Shown in pieces: positions 51,692-63,418 of a stretch of 64,000 bases of DNA; the stretch's first letter is position 1, and every line of letters begins with the position of its first letter. Where the stretch lies: the NCBI GenBank assembly GCA_014155875.1, contig JACEFZ010018303.1, positions 1,204,501-1,268,500 of the forward strand. Direction: 5' to 3'. This DNA is from Cepaea nemoralis (lineage: Eukaryota; Mollusca; Gastropoda; Stylommatophora; Helicidae). A program made the translations under genes and the position numbers. Below the pieces are notes generated by a model, which saw only the letters and a program-made list of their open reading frames with translations, made no database searches and was not told where the DNA came from.

Positions 51692-53312
51692 TTAGATCAA
51701 CCTGCACACAATGTGGGATGTGGTCACTAGAACGGCTGGCTTTACTTTATATAATATACACACAATGTGGGATGTGGTCACTAGAACGTCTGGCTTTACT
51801 TCATATAATATACACACAATGTGGGATGTGGTCACTAGAACGGCTGGCTTTACTTTATATAATATACACACAATGTGGGATGTGGTCACTAGAACGGCTG
51901 GCTTTACTTTATATAATATACACACAATGTGGGATGTGGTCACTAGAACGGCTGGCTTTACTTTATATAATATACACACAATGTGGGATGTGGTCACTAG
52001 AACGGCTGGCTTTACTTTATATAATATACACACAATGTGTGGTGTCGTCACTAGAACGGCTGGCTTTACTTTATATAATATACACACAATGTGGGATGTG
52101 GTCACTAGAACGGCTGGCTTTACTTTATATAATATACACACAATGTGGGATGTGGTCACTAGAACGCCGGCTGGCTTTACTTTATATAATATACACACAA
52201 TGTGGGATGTGGTCACTAGAACGTCGGCTGGGATTACTTTATATAATATACACACAATGTGGGAAGTGGTCACTAGAACATCTGGCTTTACTTTATATAA
52301 TATACACACAATGTGGGATGTGGTCACTAGAACGGCTGGCTTTACTTTATATAATATACACACAATGTGGGATGTGGTCACTAGAACGGCTGGCTTTACT
52401 TTATACAATATACACACAATGTGGTATGTGATCACTAGAACGCCGTCTGGCTCTACTTTATATAATATACACACAATGTGGGATGTGGTTACTAGAACGC
52501 TTGCTGGTTTTACTTTATATAATATATACACAATGTGGGATTTGGTCACTAGAACGCCGACTGATTTTACTTTATATAATATACACACAATTTGGGATGT
52601 GGTCACTAGAACGCCGTCTGGCTCTACTTTATATAATATACACACAATGTGGGATGTGGTCACTAGAACGCCGTCTGGCTCTACTTTATATAATATACAC
52701 ACAATGTGGGATGTGGTCACTAGAACGCTTGCTGGTTTTACTTTATATAATATATACACAATGTGGGATTTGGTCACTAGAACGCCGGCTGGTTTTACTT
52801 TATATAATATACACACAATGTGGGATGTGATCACTAGAACGCCGTCTGGCTCTACTTTATATAATATACACACAATGTGGGATGTGGTCACTAGAACGGC
52901 TGGCTTTACTTTATACAATATACACACAATGTGGTATGTGATCACTAGAACGCCGTCTGGCTCTACTTTATATAATATACACACAATGTGGAATGTGGTC
53001 ACTAGAACGCTTGCTGGTTTTACTTTATATAATATATACACAATGTGGGATTTGGTCACTAGAACGCCGGCTGGTTTTACTTTATATAATATATACACAA
53101 TGTGGGATTTGGTCACTAGAACGCCGGCTGGTTTTACTTTATATAATATACACACAATTTGGGATGTGATCACTAGAACGGCGGCTGGCTTTACTTTATA
53201 TAATATATACACAATGTGGGATGTGGTCACTAGAACGGCTGGCTTTACTTTATATAATATACACACAATGAGGGATGTAGTCACTAGAACGCCAGATAGC
53301 TTTACTTTCCAT
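51692..53312. repeat. 54/57-bp minisatellite, block B, uninterrupted
   Basis: About 29 units. The left half is mostly homogeneous 54-bp units ('acggctggctttactttat'). The right half mixes variants ('acgccgtctggctctacttt', 'acgcttgctggttttacttt') in a recurring order, which suggests higher-order duplication of multi-unit blocks. All units are multiples of three, so open frames of about 546 codons exist on both strands; these are not taken as genes. Confidence 0.95.
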
Positions 53313-53460
53313 AATATTCCCCTGTTCCCATTCATGGATAGGCCGACCTGACAGCCAAAGCCATTTTCACAATCTCCTTCTACAAGGAAGTAAGAACACG
53401 TGACCTACGGCCGACAGGCCAGGATGCTAGCTACTGCGCTACCGCGGATTCTTTTGTGTG
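53313..53460 (-). mobile_element. tRNA-derived SINE (block B)
   Basis: Counterpart of 18105-18262. A box at 53441-53426 on the minus strand and tail merging into the minisatellite at 53312. About ten differences in the 430 bases around it compared with block A. The 24-bp repeats follow at 53469-53545. Confidence 0.7.
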
Positions 53461-53869
53461 GCTTTTCCTGTGTTTGTTTCTCATAGTGTTTCTGTGTTTG
53501 TTTCTCATAGCGTTTCTGTGTTTGTTTCTCATTGTGTTTCTGTGCGGATACTGAACCTATACATCGTGAAATGTCTAGTTGTGTGGTTCTACCTGCAAGT
53601 GTAAATATGCCATGTTCTACACCGGGGATGTCCATCAGTGAAAACAACCTGCCTAAATCACTCTGAAATTAACTGATATATTATTATGCTCAGCTCACGA
53701 CATCGGAAAGCTATTCCCTCTCCATCTTCTGCCTGTTGTCTCCAAACAGAGCAATTGCCCTTAAACAACTGAAGGCAAGTCCTGTGTATACTTGATTATG
53801 ATTGCTCGGATTCTACAGCTAAAGCTGTCAACCATCCCTAGCCGACTCTGAATGCATACATAGTAGGTA

Positions 53870-54295
53870 ACAGTGTAACTATTATTTGCTACATGTATGG
53901 GCCCTGTAACATACAGAGATTACAGTTTAACTATTATTTGCTTCATGTATGGGCCCTGTAACATACAGAGATTACAGTTTAACTATTCTTTGTTTCATGT
54001 ATGGGCCCTGTAACATACAGAGATTACAGTTTAACTATTATTTGCTTCATGTATGGGCCCTGTAACATACAGAGATTACAGTTTAACTATTATTTGTTTC
54101 ATGTATGGGCCCTGTAACACACAGAGATTACAGTTTAACTATTATTTGCTTCATGTTTGGGCCCTATAACACACAGAGATTACAGTTTAACTATTCTTTG
54201 CTTCATGTGTGGGCCCTGTAACACACAGAGATTACAGTTTAACTATTCTTTACTTCATGTTTGGGCCCGTAATACAGTTGATTACATATTTTAGC
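53870..54295 (+). repeat. 52-bp tandem repeat, about 8 units (block B)
   Basis: Units 'gattacagtttaactattat' + 'ttgcttcatgtatgggccct' + 'gtaacatacaga'. Homogeneous compared with the two-subtype array in block A. Confidence 0.9.
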
Positions 54296-54534
54296 TGTTT
54301 GTTTATTTAAAGATATATAGAACATTTTGACAGCCACATAAAAGTCTGAAATCGTATCAATGACAGCAAGTACATTGTGTGATCATTTACAAGCTGAAAC
54401 AATGCTCGACCTGAGTTAAATGTACGTTTTCGAGCTGTTGATACAGAAAATAATATGGCCCTATTTTTTTTTTCTATTTACTTCCAATATATACATTTGC
54501 AACTACTAGTGATATTTATGTAAAACTTTTAAAG

Positions 54535-54760
54535 TGATGTGATCAGTTGAGCGCTGGTTATCTTTACATTCCATAATATTTCTTTATACCTTTTAAAGTC
54601 TATGAGACCTGATAGTTCGAACCGTTTTTAAAATTGTCCATCTCAATGGAATTGTCACTTTAAGTGACAACATGGCCTACAGAGTTATTGTATTAGCCAG
54701 ATTTCTTTGTGTGGCTTTGGCGTGTGTTTATTACTGGTATTATGTATCCGTTAAAATGAC
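54535..54760 (-). mobile_element. Older SINE copy (block B)
   Basis: Counterpart of 19440-19665, with the single diverged minisatellite-like unit at its 3' end and the B-box-like GGTTCGAAC. Confidence 0.5.
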
Positions 54761-54819
54761 GACGGTATAAAGGTGGGTTTTTTTTTAAGAGGACGCTGTT
54801 GTTGTTTTTTTTTAGGGGA

Positions 54820-55184
54820 GATGCACTGTTTTTCGCATCCGATTTGGGAAGTTTTCACTAGAAACCACGGAAGGCAGGCAGTGGATTGAATGTTGAGCGC
54901 GGCCGACAGATAGTTGTTTGTTATATTCTCAAGTTTCGCGACGATAAGCAGAAGATCTCTTTAACGAGACAATGGCTACGGTCTCCAGCCAGTATGGTCA
55001 CTGCCAGGAAAGAAAGCAACGGTAAACTACCTTCTTTAAAGACTCCTAGTCTATCATGATTCGTCAAATTACAGAACGTCACAAGAAAAGGACAGGAACA
55101 CTGAAATTAGCAGCATGGAATGTTCGTCATTTACGCGAAGACGGAAAATTGGATAACCATCCATCCATCATGTGCCATGCCTAT
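54820..55184 (+). pseudogene. LINE-C-like 5' end (block B)
   Basis: Counterpart of 19730-20065. Endonuclease start LKLAAWNVRHLREDGKLDN, then the (CCAT)n junction and the minus-strand LINE-C 3' end. Confidence 0.75.
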
Positions 55185-55934
55185 AATAGTGGGCGGTCAT
55201 GTTCTGTCATCTCACTCGATCACCAGAGTCGTGGATCAGCTTCGTGTTCTTGTCTCGACCATGCCACGTGTCTAAGCCATCCAGGTATATACTTCTCGGT
55301 CTTCCCCTTGGTCTCTTCCCTTCAATCTTGCCAGTTGTCACCAAGTTCTCCAATTCATTTCTTCTCATTACATGCCCACAAAATGTTGATTGTCTACGTC
55401 TAATGACTCTAACAGTTTACAATCTTCATTTGTTTCTTGAAGGACTTGTTCAATGGTTTTTCTGTCTGTCCATGGTATTCTTTGTATTTTCTTCAGAAAC
55501 CACATTTCCACAGCCATCAACTGTTTTCAACTTGACTGCTCATTGTCCACGCTTCACAACCACATAAAAGTATAGGTTCTATGTAGCACATCAACACTCT
55601 TTTTTTTGCGTTTCAGTTGATATCTCTTTATTGGTCAATATGTTGTTAATCTTGCAAATGGATACCTTCGCAATGGCAATTCTTGTTCTGATCTCTTCAA
55701 GCATCTACCATCAGATGTTATGACTGTGCCGAGGTGACTGTATCGATTCACTTGCTTAAGAATATGCCCATTTACTCGTATATCACATTTTGGTATTTCC
55801 TTCCTCCCAGTGACGACCATAATCTGTGTCTTCTTAATATTCAGTTCTAACCCTAGTTGTTCACTGTGCGCAACAACCGCATCTACTAAATTATGCAGGT
55901 CCTTTTCATTGTCTGCAATCAAGACTGTATCATC
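55185..55934 (-). pseudogene. LINE-C copy C3, 3' part
   Basis: Counterpart of 20066-20840, more diverged (roughly one difference in ten bases at the left end by eye). It contains DTVLIADNEKDLHNLVDAV and LELNIKKTQIMVVTGRK. The remainder continues at 57303 after LINE-D. Confidence 0.85.
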
Positions 55935-57288
55935 ACTGACGTTGTGGAGACGGTGGAAAGAACGCAGGCAATGAATTACCTGGGGATACGGTTTGATCGA
56001 AGCCTTGCTTATAATGTGCACATAGACCAGGTGATAATTAAGGCCAAGCGGGGTTTGGCAGCGATGCGGGTGATGGCGGCAGCAAACTGTGAGCAGCGCC
56101 ATCTATGTCTTCTGTACGAGGGGCTGGTCATGTCTGTTTTGGAGTATGCAATGGCAATCCTGACTCTCAGCCATAAGCAGATAGAAAGGATGGACATACA
56201 GAATGAAGCTATGCTCATTATTCTTGGATGTACAAGAGATACAGCATGCAGGGCGATGCGCTACCTTCTTGATTTTCCAACCATTGAAGAGAGAATAAAA
56301 GGTTGCAGGGCACGCGCCTACCTCAGAATTAACTCAAACACACAACATCCACTGCATAGTGAAATTAGGAAGGTGAAGGGCAGCAGGTTAAAAAGAGGAC
56401 GGGGCGTGGATGGGTCAAGCCGAAGACATTCTTCAACAGGTGTGTTCACTTGAGGACTTAGAACCTGGTGAGGAGTGGGTGCAAGTGCCAACAGACTTCT
56501 GCACATCCTTTTCAGTTTGCATCCAACTAGATAGAAAATGCAGACAAGAAAATCCGGCTGCTGTTGAGGCTGAAGTACAAGCTTTGATTTTCGAGAATTC
56601 GCTAGACAGTGACGCGGTCATCTACACAGATGGGTCGGTCGTCCGACATGTGAGAAGCTCATGGGGCACCTCTTGCCGGAGGGAGAATTGTGAAGGAGGA
56701 CTCTGGTGCTTTCACTGAAACCACAAGTAGCCTGACCATGGAAGTCATGGCACTAAGTAAAGCAATAACACGGCTCGAGACACAGACATTCACTAGGGCT
56801 TGTTTCCTTAGCGACTCAATGAACATGATCAAGAGGATAGAGGAGGGGTCGATCCGAAGAGAATGGTTGCTGCCTCTAGAGCGGTCTCGGCTGGCAAAGA
56901 TTAGTTTCATCTTCGTGCCAGGGCATGCGGGAGTACAAGGAAATGAGCGGGCTGACAAGCTCGCAGGTGAGGCTACTGTGGAGGGCGGACGCGCCATGGA
57001 CCAGGCCGACATTCTGAATGCTCTACGAGAAGTAAGACTTTTGCGAGAACCAAGTGATGACTGTGAATCTACAACAATGGCCAGACTGCGAGAGCAGCAA
57101 ATTAAAAGAGGGGTGGCCAAACAAGAACACTACGCAGGAAGCCAAAGAAGATTGATAAACCAACACAGAACTGGCGTCGTTAGCCGCTACACGTTGCGGG
57201 ATTTGCTGAGGAGGGGATCTGAGCACTTATGGACTGAATGGTTCGATGTGCATTGAGGATGATCTGTCGACTAACTAACTAACTAACT
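55935..57288 (+). pseudogene. LINE-D, RNase H-bearing, 5' truncated
   Basis: Inserted in LINE-C copy C3 with target duplication AAGACTGTATCATC (55921-55934, 57289-57302) and a (CTAA)n tail at 57270-57288. Three frames are needed (breaks near 56410-56450 and 56690). RT thumb: AMNYLGIRFDRSLAYNVHID, VLEYAMAILTLSHKQIERMD. RNase H: VIYTDGSVVRHV (Asp), TTSSLTMEVMALSKAITRLE (Glu), ACFLSDSMNMIKRI (Asp) and VPGHAGVQGNERADKLAGEA (last Asp present). All RNase H catalytic residues survive, but not in one frame. Different family from the RNase H LINE at 29.6-31.0 kb, which has a (GAA)n tail. Confidence 0.9.
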
Positions 57289-57302
57289 AAGACTGTATCA
57301 TC

Positions 57303-59525
57303 TGCATATCTAATGTTATTATTGTATCGTCCCCCAATGTTGTTTCCTTCCATATCTTCTATATTTTGAAACTATTTTCACTGTACAGGGAAAACAAATC
57401 TGGAGACATTACACATCCCTGTCTCACACCTCTTGTAATAGGTTGATATTGACCTACATCGTTATCAATTCTGATGGCAGCTTGTTGTTTCCAATATATG
57501 CTTTTTACAAGTCTAATGTCTTTTCCATCAATTTGTAGATCTTCAAGCATCCTTATCGTGTCGACATGTCTCACTTTATCGAAAGCCTGTGTGTAGTCAA
57601 TAAAGCAAAGATATAGATCTTTGTTTACTTTAATATAACTTTCAATTGCTGTTCTCAGTATATACACAGCATTTACTGTGCCCTTGCTTTCTACAAACCC
57701 GCATTGTTCTTCTCCTATTTCAGGTTGTATTTTCTTCCTAACTCTTTGCATAATAATTCTCAGCAGAATCTTCGTGATGTGGCTCATTATACTAATTGTT
57801 CGATGTTGATCGCATTTCAAGGCTCCTGATTTCTTCGGGAATGCAATAAATATAGAATTACATAATTCAGGAGGTATATCTCCAGTATCGTATACTGCGT
57901 TCAGCAGTCTGGTGACTTGGTCTATTCCATATTCTTCTAAGGCATTGATAATTTCTATTGTGATTGTATCTGTACCCGGGGCCTTGCCAATTTTCATGTG
58001 GTTAAGAGCATTCTGAACTTCCATCTTCAAAATTGATGGTCTTTCATTATTATTCCGATAATCATATTGTTCTTCTCTTGTATCATCATAAAGGTCTTTC
58101 ACATAATCTGACCACGCATGTAAAATCTGATCTTTTTCTATTATGATTTTGCCATCTTTGGTTTTTAGGCGATCCCGTTGATGTGTATGTGTGTTCTTTT
58201 GTTAGTGATGTCATTAATTCTTTTGTGCATTAATTTGGTATTCCTGGTGTTGTGTTGGTTTTCAATTTGCTTGCAATTCTCCTCATGCCATGTTTCTTTT
58301 GCCTCTTTGCATAGCTTCCTAATTTTCCTGTGAATCTCTTCATATTTTGCCTTGTAACTTTTGTTATTTCTTTATACGTCCATGAGTTTTAAGATGCCTT
58401 CCGTCATCCATTTCTTGCGTTCTATTATTTTTATTTTTGGGATTGTTGTTTCTGCAGCTTGGTTGACTGATTTCTTTAATATTTCCTATTGGTCACTGAC
58501 GTCTTGAAATAGTATTTCCATATCGGACAATGCATGGAATCTGTGCTTTACCTCTACGTTGAATTTATCTTTTATTTTCTCACTCGTCAGTGCCTGTAGA
58601 TCAAATTGTGTGCTTCTCATTGAGAATTTGTCTTTCTTTAATTTTATATGTAAACTGCTTAAGATTCTTCTATGGTCGCTGTAACAGTCTGCGCTTGGTA
58701 TAGTTTTTGCGACTTTGGCGTTCAAGTTACCCAATATGATATTTACTTCAGAATGTTTGCATTTCTTGAAGGCTTTCTTTAAATCATTGTAAACATTCAT
58801 CAATGCTGTCATCACTACTGTCTGCTGTTGGTGCATAAACTTATGACGTTGACATCAAAAGGTCTTCCACTCAACTTCACCACTAACATTCTGTCTGATA
58901 ACAGTCCAATATCCTTTGATCGATTTTGTTCTCTCTGTATCCATTATATCTGCTACTCCTTGCTGTTGTTTCTCTCCACCAGAATAGATTATTCTATATT
59001 CCTCAGATATTATAATGTCAATTCCTGTCCATCTGGTCTCACATATACCTAACATGTTAATATTGAATCTTCTCATTTCATTCTTAATGTTATCAAATTT
59101 TCCATCCCCACTCATAGTTCTTACATTCCAATTTCCTACTTTCAATGTTGATATTCTTTTGCATTTAGTAGCCTCCTTACGGTCTGGAGTCACCTGGTGC
59201 ACATGACTACCCCTACCGGGCGAGGCTGATCCTATGGAGCACCCATTTACGCCGTTTCTCTGATTATCGATAAGACTGCAGTACATGATATTCTTGGCTT
59301 CTGTAAAGAAGGTAGTTTGCCATTGCTTTCCTTCCTAGCAGTGACCATACTGGTCGATGACCTTAGCCATTGTCTCCCAGAAACGAGATCCTCTGCCTAC
59401 CGTCGTGAAGCGGGAGACCATAACCTACAACTATCTGTTGGCTGCACTTCAACTTCATCCACCACCTGCACCCATGGCTTCACGTAATCCTGATCGGGTG
59501 TTTGATAACATCAAACAAGAAATGC
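57303..59525 (-). pseudogene. LINE-C copy C3, 5' part
   Basis: Minus strand: EEP endonuclease start at about 59.2 kb (STLKVGNWNVRTMSGDGK, NMLGICETRWTG, YSGGEKQQQGVADI), middle part with ILGNLNAKVAK (58.7 kb). Then a long open RT frame 58102-57359: KIGKAPGTDTITIEIINALE, ILLRIIMQRVRKKIQPEIGE, EQCGFVESKGTVNAVYILRT, FIDYTQAFDKVRHVDTIRML, GVRQGCVMSPDLFSLYSENS. Better preserved than C2 in block A. The motif C part lies beyond LINE-D. Confidence 0.88.
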
Positions 59526-59579
59526 AATTATCTTGAATCTGCAAACATCAAAATGTGTCAGTTGAACAATGTATATGAA

Positions 59580-59944
59580 AGCCTCCAATATTTAATGTCA
59601 GTCTGCCTCATTTAATCTGATCTTAGGATGGTACAACATTCCTTCCCATCTGCATATCCGTGTTGTGGAACTGGATTTTTCTACTTATGAATGGATCCAA
59701 AATTAGCATTGGTCTCGTCATTTCTCATGTTTCTCATTACATATCTTGCAGTGAATGGAAACACTCATGAGGAGATAATGCAGCCATGTCTTAATTCTCG
59801 CCAATGAACGTAAACTGATTTGTTCCTTCATTGGCTATTCTGACATTACATTATCTGTTAAATAGGTATTGAGAGAGAATGCAGCCCTGTTATTTTTAAT
59901 TTCTCTCTCTCTCTCTCTCTCTCTCATACACACACACAAACACA

Positions 59945-60033
<89 letters not shown>
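59580..60033 (+). repeat. Dispersed repeat Y (copy 4) with (CT)n(CA)n(TA)n
   Basis: Almost identical to copy 2. The microsatellite part is shorter than in block A. It leads directly into repeat X copy 4. Confidence 0.88.
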
Positions 60034-60035
<2 letters not shown>

Positions 60036-60331
60036 CAGTTTAACAAAATAATCTGAAATCATGACATTCATAAAAGACAAAAGGTGGTCTTATGTTAAAC
60101 TTTTAACAATGTGCGACAACAATTACACTTACCCACACCTATAGATAGTAATACATGAAGTAATAAATAATTGTGTTTTGTTTATTAAAGAATTACTTAT
60201 ATGATAGCTAATTTCACAGACATATATTTGTGATAGATAATTTCAATTATGATAGCTGATTCACGGCCAAGCTCCAACACACGAAAATGAGAGAGGGAGG
60301 AATGAATGTTCTTCCTCTTGTCTTCATACGT
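60034..60331 (+). repeat. Repeat X-W, copy 4
   Basis: More complete X than copy 2 (it keeps 'aaaggtggtcttatgttaaa'). W ends at 60331, where an LTR-like sequence starts. Confidence 0.85.
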
Positions 60332-60786
60332 GTCAAAGACTTAGGAGATAGCTCTAAGCTATAAGCTCTAAGAAGAGCTGAAATAGAGCATAAGAATAGA
60401 GCAAGTGACGTAATAGGATAGGAGACCAGACAGGAGAGACACTATCGCTATAAATAGCGATAACGGGACACCCTTGTGTCAACAAGAAGGGCAACCAGTG
60501 CAGATGAGCGGAGTTGCCCAATAGACTGGGAAGCCTGACTTCAGTTCGATCAGAGTGCTAGATGTAATAATGGTCAATGTGCAACTTGATTCGAGTATAT
60601 CACAGCTGTGTAATACGCTGAACCTGTCATCAAGGCTAATCAGTCATGCAACACATTCCTTCTCCACATCACAAACGTATGAAGACAAGAGGAAGAACAT
60701 TCATTCCTCCCTCTCTCATTTTCGTGTGTTGGAGCTTGGCCGTGAATCAGCTATCATAATTGAAATTATCTATCACAAATATATGT
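60220..60786. repeat. Perfect 112-bp inverted repeat
   Basis: Arms 60220-60331 and 60675-60786 are exact reverse complements by my reading. The right arm is continuous with an inverted stretch (about 60532-60674) that matches 28411-28575 after W copy 2, so the whole right part is an inverted copy of a W-containing region. The spacer holds an LTR-like sequence and a 9-bp palindrome TATCGCTAT-AA-ATAGCGATA (60443-60462). Confidence 0.9.
60331..60531 (+). mobile_element. LTR-like sequence, plus orientation, truncated
   Basis: Starts TGTCAAAGACTTAG. It shares with the minus-strand sequence at 61376 the start, 'aggagagacac', a hairpin GACAC-N4-GTGTCAAC and 'atgagcg'. No coding part is attached. 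Confidence 0.5.
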
Positions 60787-61376
60787 AATATATGCAACTC
60801 ACTTGCGACAGGCGTACAAGGATTCCCTTCTTTTACACTACACGAAGTGACAACTCGTGTGGTTTACAAAAGGATACATTTTTATTTAGAGCTATTTACA
60901 CACAAGCTCTGCGAGCGGAATACTTCATGGATAATCAACAACATGGTATGTTTCACAGATGCATTGAAGAGGTGAAAATAATGATACTATTAACTAATTG
61001 GAATCTAAAGCCTAGCTAACACTATTGCTGATAACTATATAAGGTTCCTAGCGAACACGTCCGTTCTCTATCTGTCCTTGTCCCAGTCTGAGGCACCTTC
61101 TGATTGCGCGTTGAACCACGGACATTCAGTCCTCCGTGCGCTGGCGAGTTTGCGTGCAAGCACGCTTGGTCAGTTAACGAAAGTAACTGGTATTCTCCAG
61201 TTACTCGTCGAGAGGCGAGTTCCCTATATTCTTGGGAAACCCTCGCTCATAAGCACTCAATTACCTCTTAGTTGACACGAGTGTGTCCTGTTGTCAAGTT
61301 AAATATAGTGCCTGTGTCTCTCCTGCCTGGTGTTCTCTGTATAGCTCCGTCTTAACTCTCTAAGCCCCCGTGTAGA
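60787..61376 (-). mobile_element. LTR-like sequence, minus orientation
   Basis: Read on the minus strand from 61376: TGTCAAAGATC, CAGGAGAGACACAGG, GACACACTCGTGTCAAC, then a long unique part with a TATA-like TTATATAG near 61040. It is a longer relative of 60331-60531 in inverted orientation. Whether it is a solo LTR is not settled: I could not place its 3' end with confidence. Confidence 0.45.
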
Positions 61377-62292
61377 TCTTTGACACACTCCTCTCCTCTG
61401 TGTGTAGTGTTACAACCGTTTAACTCCTGTATGTAACACGTATTGGTCACTGAAAAATTGGCTGTCCAATTTTGTCAAAGATCTCATAAGTTTACGTATC
61501 TCTTCTGGGGATAGAACAAATTCTCTTCTCTGCCTTTTCACACTGTTATATTGATTCACTCGGCTAATTGAGTAGTGCATCACATCATTATAGTTGGATA
61601 TACCTCTATTATATTCTTGGGAATTGTATTGATCCGGAACCGTTGTCTTATGACTTATGTCCTGGCTTCCGTCGTTTGACCCTATGTCCTTTGACTTCTG
61701 CCCGTTGACTTATGTCTCGACCTGTCCTCAAATTGCCCAAAATGACAACCCGCTACAAGTTGTCTCTGTTACGAGAACAACACATGAGCATAAATGTTCA
61801 TGTTCCCCTATAATATCAGTACCAACTCGTATGCTCTATGTTCTACTCTTCACCTTTAAACTTCCGTTTGTGAAGAAATATTTTCAATGTTACATTCAGG
61901 TTTTTTAAAGAAGTTATTGTGTCCCCTGTTTTGAGTTACCGTTCTTTGAAATAAATGGTGACTGCAACTTTTATGTGTTTGTTTTCCTGTTTGTTTGCGT
62001 GTTATTCATTAAACTACAATGTAATTAACTTGCTAACATGTGTATGCGTTTCTATTCTACATGTATGTATTACTTCGAGCGCCGTAAATCGGATTATTGT
62101 GGCTACAAATGTCGGTTACCTTTATTTATGACCACAATTTCGTTTTAAGATGCTCAAAGTACTTTCTCTATTTACTACTACTATTTCTAAAGTATAGCAG
62201 TTACACACTTAAAACTGAACAACACATTGGTTACACAGATTGACACAGACAAGTCATAATAAGACGATTTGCGCGGAGAAAAAAAATTCCGC

Positions 62293-62297
<5 letters not shown>
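61377..62297. other. Unassigned AT-rich stretch
   Basis: No gene or known repeat recognised. An imperfect repeat of 'tgacttatgtc' words lies at 61648-61715. Confidence 0.45.

Positions 62298-62386
<89 letters not shown>
62298..62386 (+). repeat. (CT)n microsatellite
   Basis: About 88 bases of CT, not flanked by repeat Y or X here. Confidence 0.95.
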
Positions 62387-62389
<3 letters not shown>

Positions 62390-63418
62390 CAATGTTTACT
62401 TTGTCTTCATTCACTCCTCTCCTATTATACATCTTTCATTCGCTTGCATACCATACTTATGTTAAAACATTCATTCGTCTTTAAAATATGGTTCATAATA
62501 TTACATAAATGAACATTACATATTTACAATAAATACTTGGCTGAATCGTTCAAGTTTTCACGCCACATGACTGTGCTATGTCTTTGCACGCGTCATATCT
62601 ATACAAAATATTATACACGTTTATGATGATGGTTTGTTACCGATCATATGATACTAACTAATCTAATTAAGTTATTGTAATTTCGTGTGCTGTCCTAGAT
62701 TAACCTAAGGGAAATAACCTAATTAATTAACTACATTTAAGCAAAGTGGGTTAGTTACCTTATAGTAATATTGTTAAATGAAATGATATTAATTTTGCAA
62801 TGATTGGGTTAGTTTAGAAATGATATTTTAAGCAAATTAATATATAAATGATTATGTTTACATGGTGATGTGATAAAGTAATGTCTAATAATTGCATTTC
62901 TAACGTAGGTGTTAATCTAAATGAGGTTTTTAAGTAAATGTTGGTGACTTATACCTATGAACTAACATAAATAATGTCATATATTTACTTGAACATTTGC
63001 AATACAATTATAAATATACACAATGAGGTTATGCGCACTGTTTAAAAAAAAACCAATGTACTATACATATCACAATTATATATAACTACTCTAACGTCGT
63101 CCTGTTCGGTGTAATGTTCGAGCACTGTTCCTTGTAGACTAGTGTACTAACATAGTTCAATTCACCACAGTCTTATATGCTCTCCTTTCAGGATAGTGGT
63201 TATATATAAAGTTCCCTACTAGTTTCTGTAGGTTCACGTCTAACACTCTCGATGTAATTATTGCTTATCTACGTGTTAGCGTTGTAGAGATATCACTAAT
63301 GTGCCTGTTCATTTCCTCATAATGGCACTGTTTATCTTTCACAGTTTAGTCGACTGGCGATATTAACGCACTTCAAAGTGTAAGTTTTTACCACACACGG
63401 CACTGATTTCATTCATAA
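62387..63418. other. Non-coding; probable 3' UTR/LTR of element G3
   Basis: No frame resembling integrase follows the RNase H end at 63419 on the minus strand. Around 63090-63140 'gttcgagcactgttccttgt' resembles 'gttctttgagcactgttcgt' near 700 in the G1 region, which hints at a related LTR. The rest is AT-rich. Confidence 0.45.

Larger units (their letters stand above)
47282..60331 (+). repeat. Large duplicated block, copy B
   Basis: Direct-orientation counterpart of 8130-28410. It begins with repeat X (47282-47445, resuming at 47705). It lacks the LINE-E, LINE-A and LINE-B insertions of A, but has a SINE (47446), a Penelope-like fragment (49861) and LINE-D (55935). It also keeps about 100 bases near 59180-59300 in the LINE-C 5' region that A lacks. 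Confidence 0.9.

Noticed and set aside
51711..53351. Open frames of about 546 codons on both strands, and similar frames at 11.8-13.9 and 17.1-18.1 kb
   Set aside because: They arise because the tandem units are multiples of three without stops in several frames on both strands. No start context, domain or codon-position signal supports a protein.
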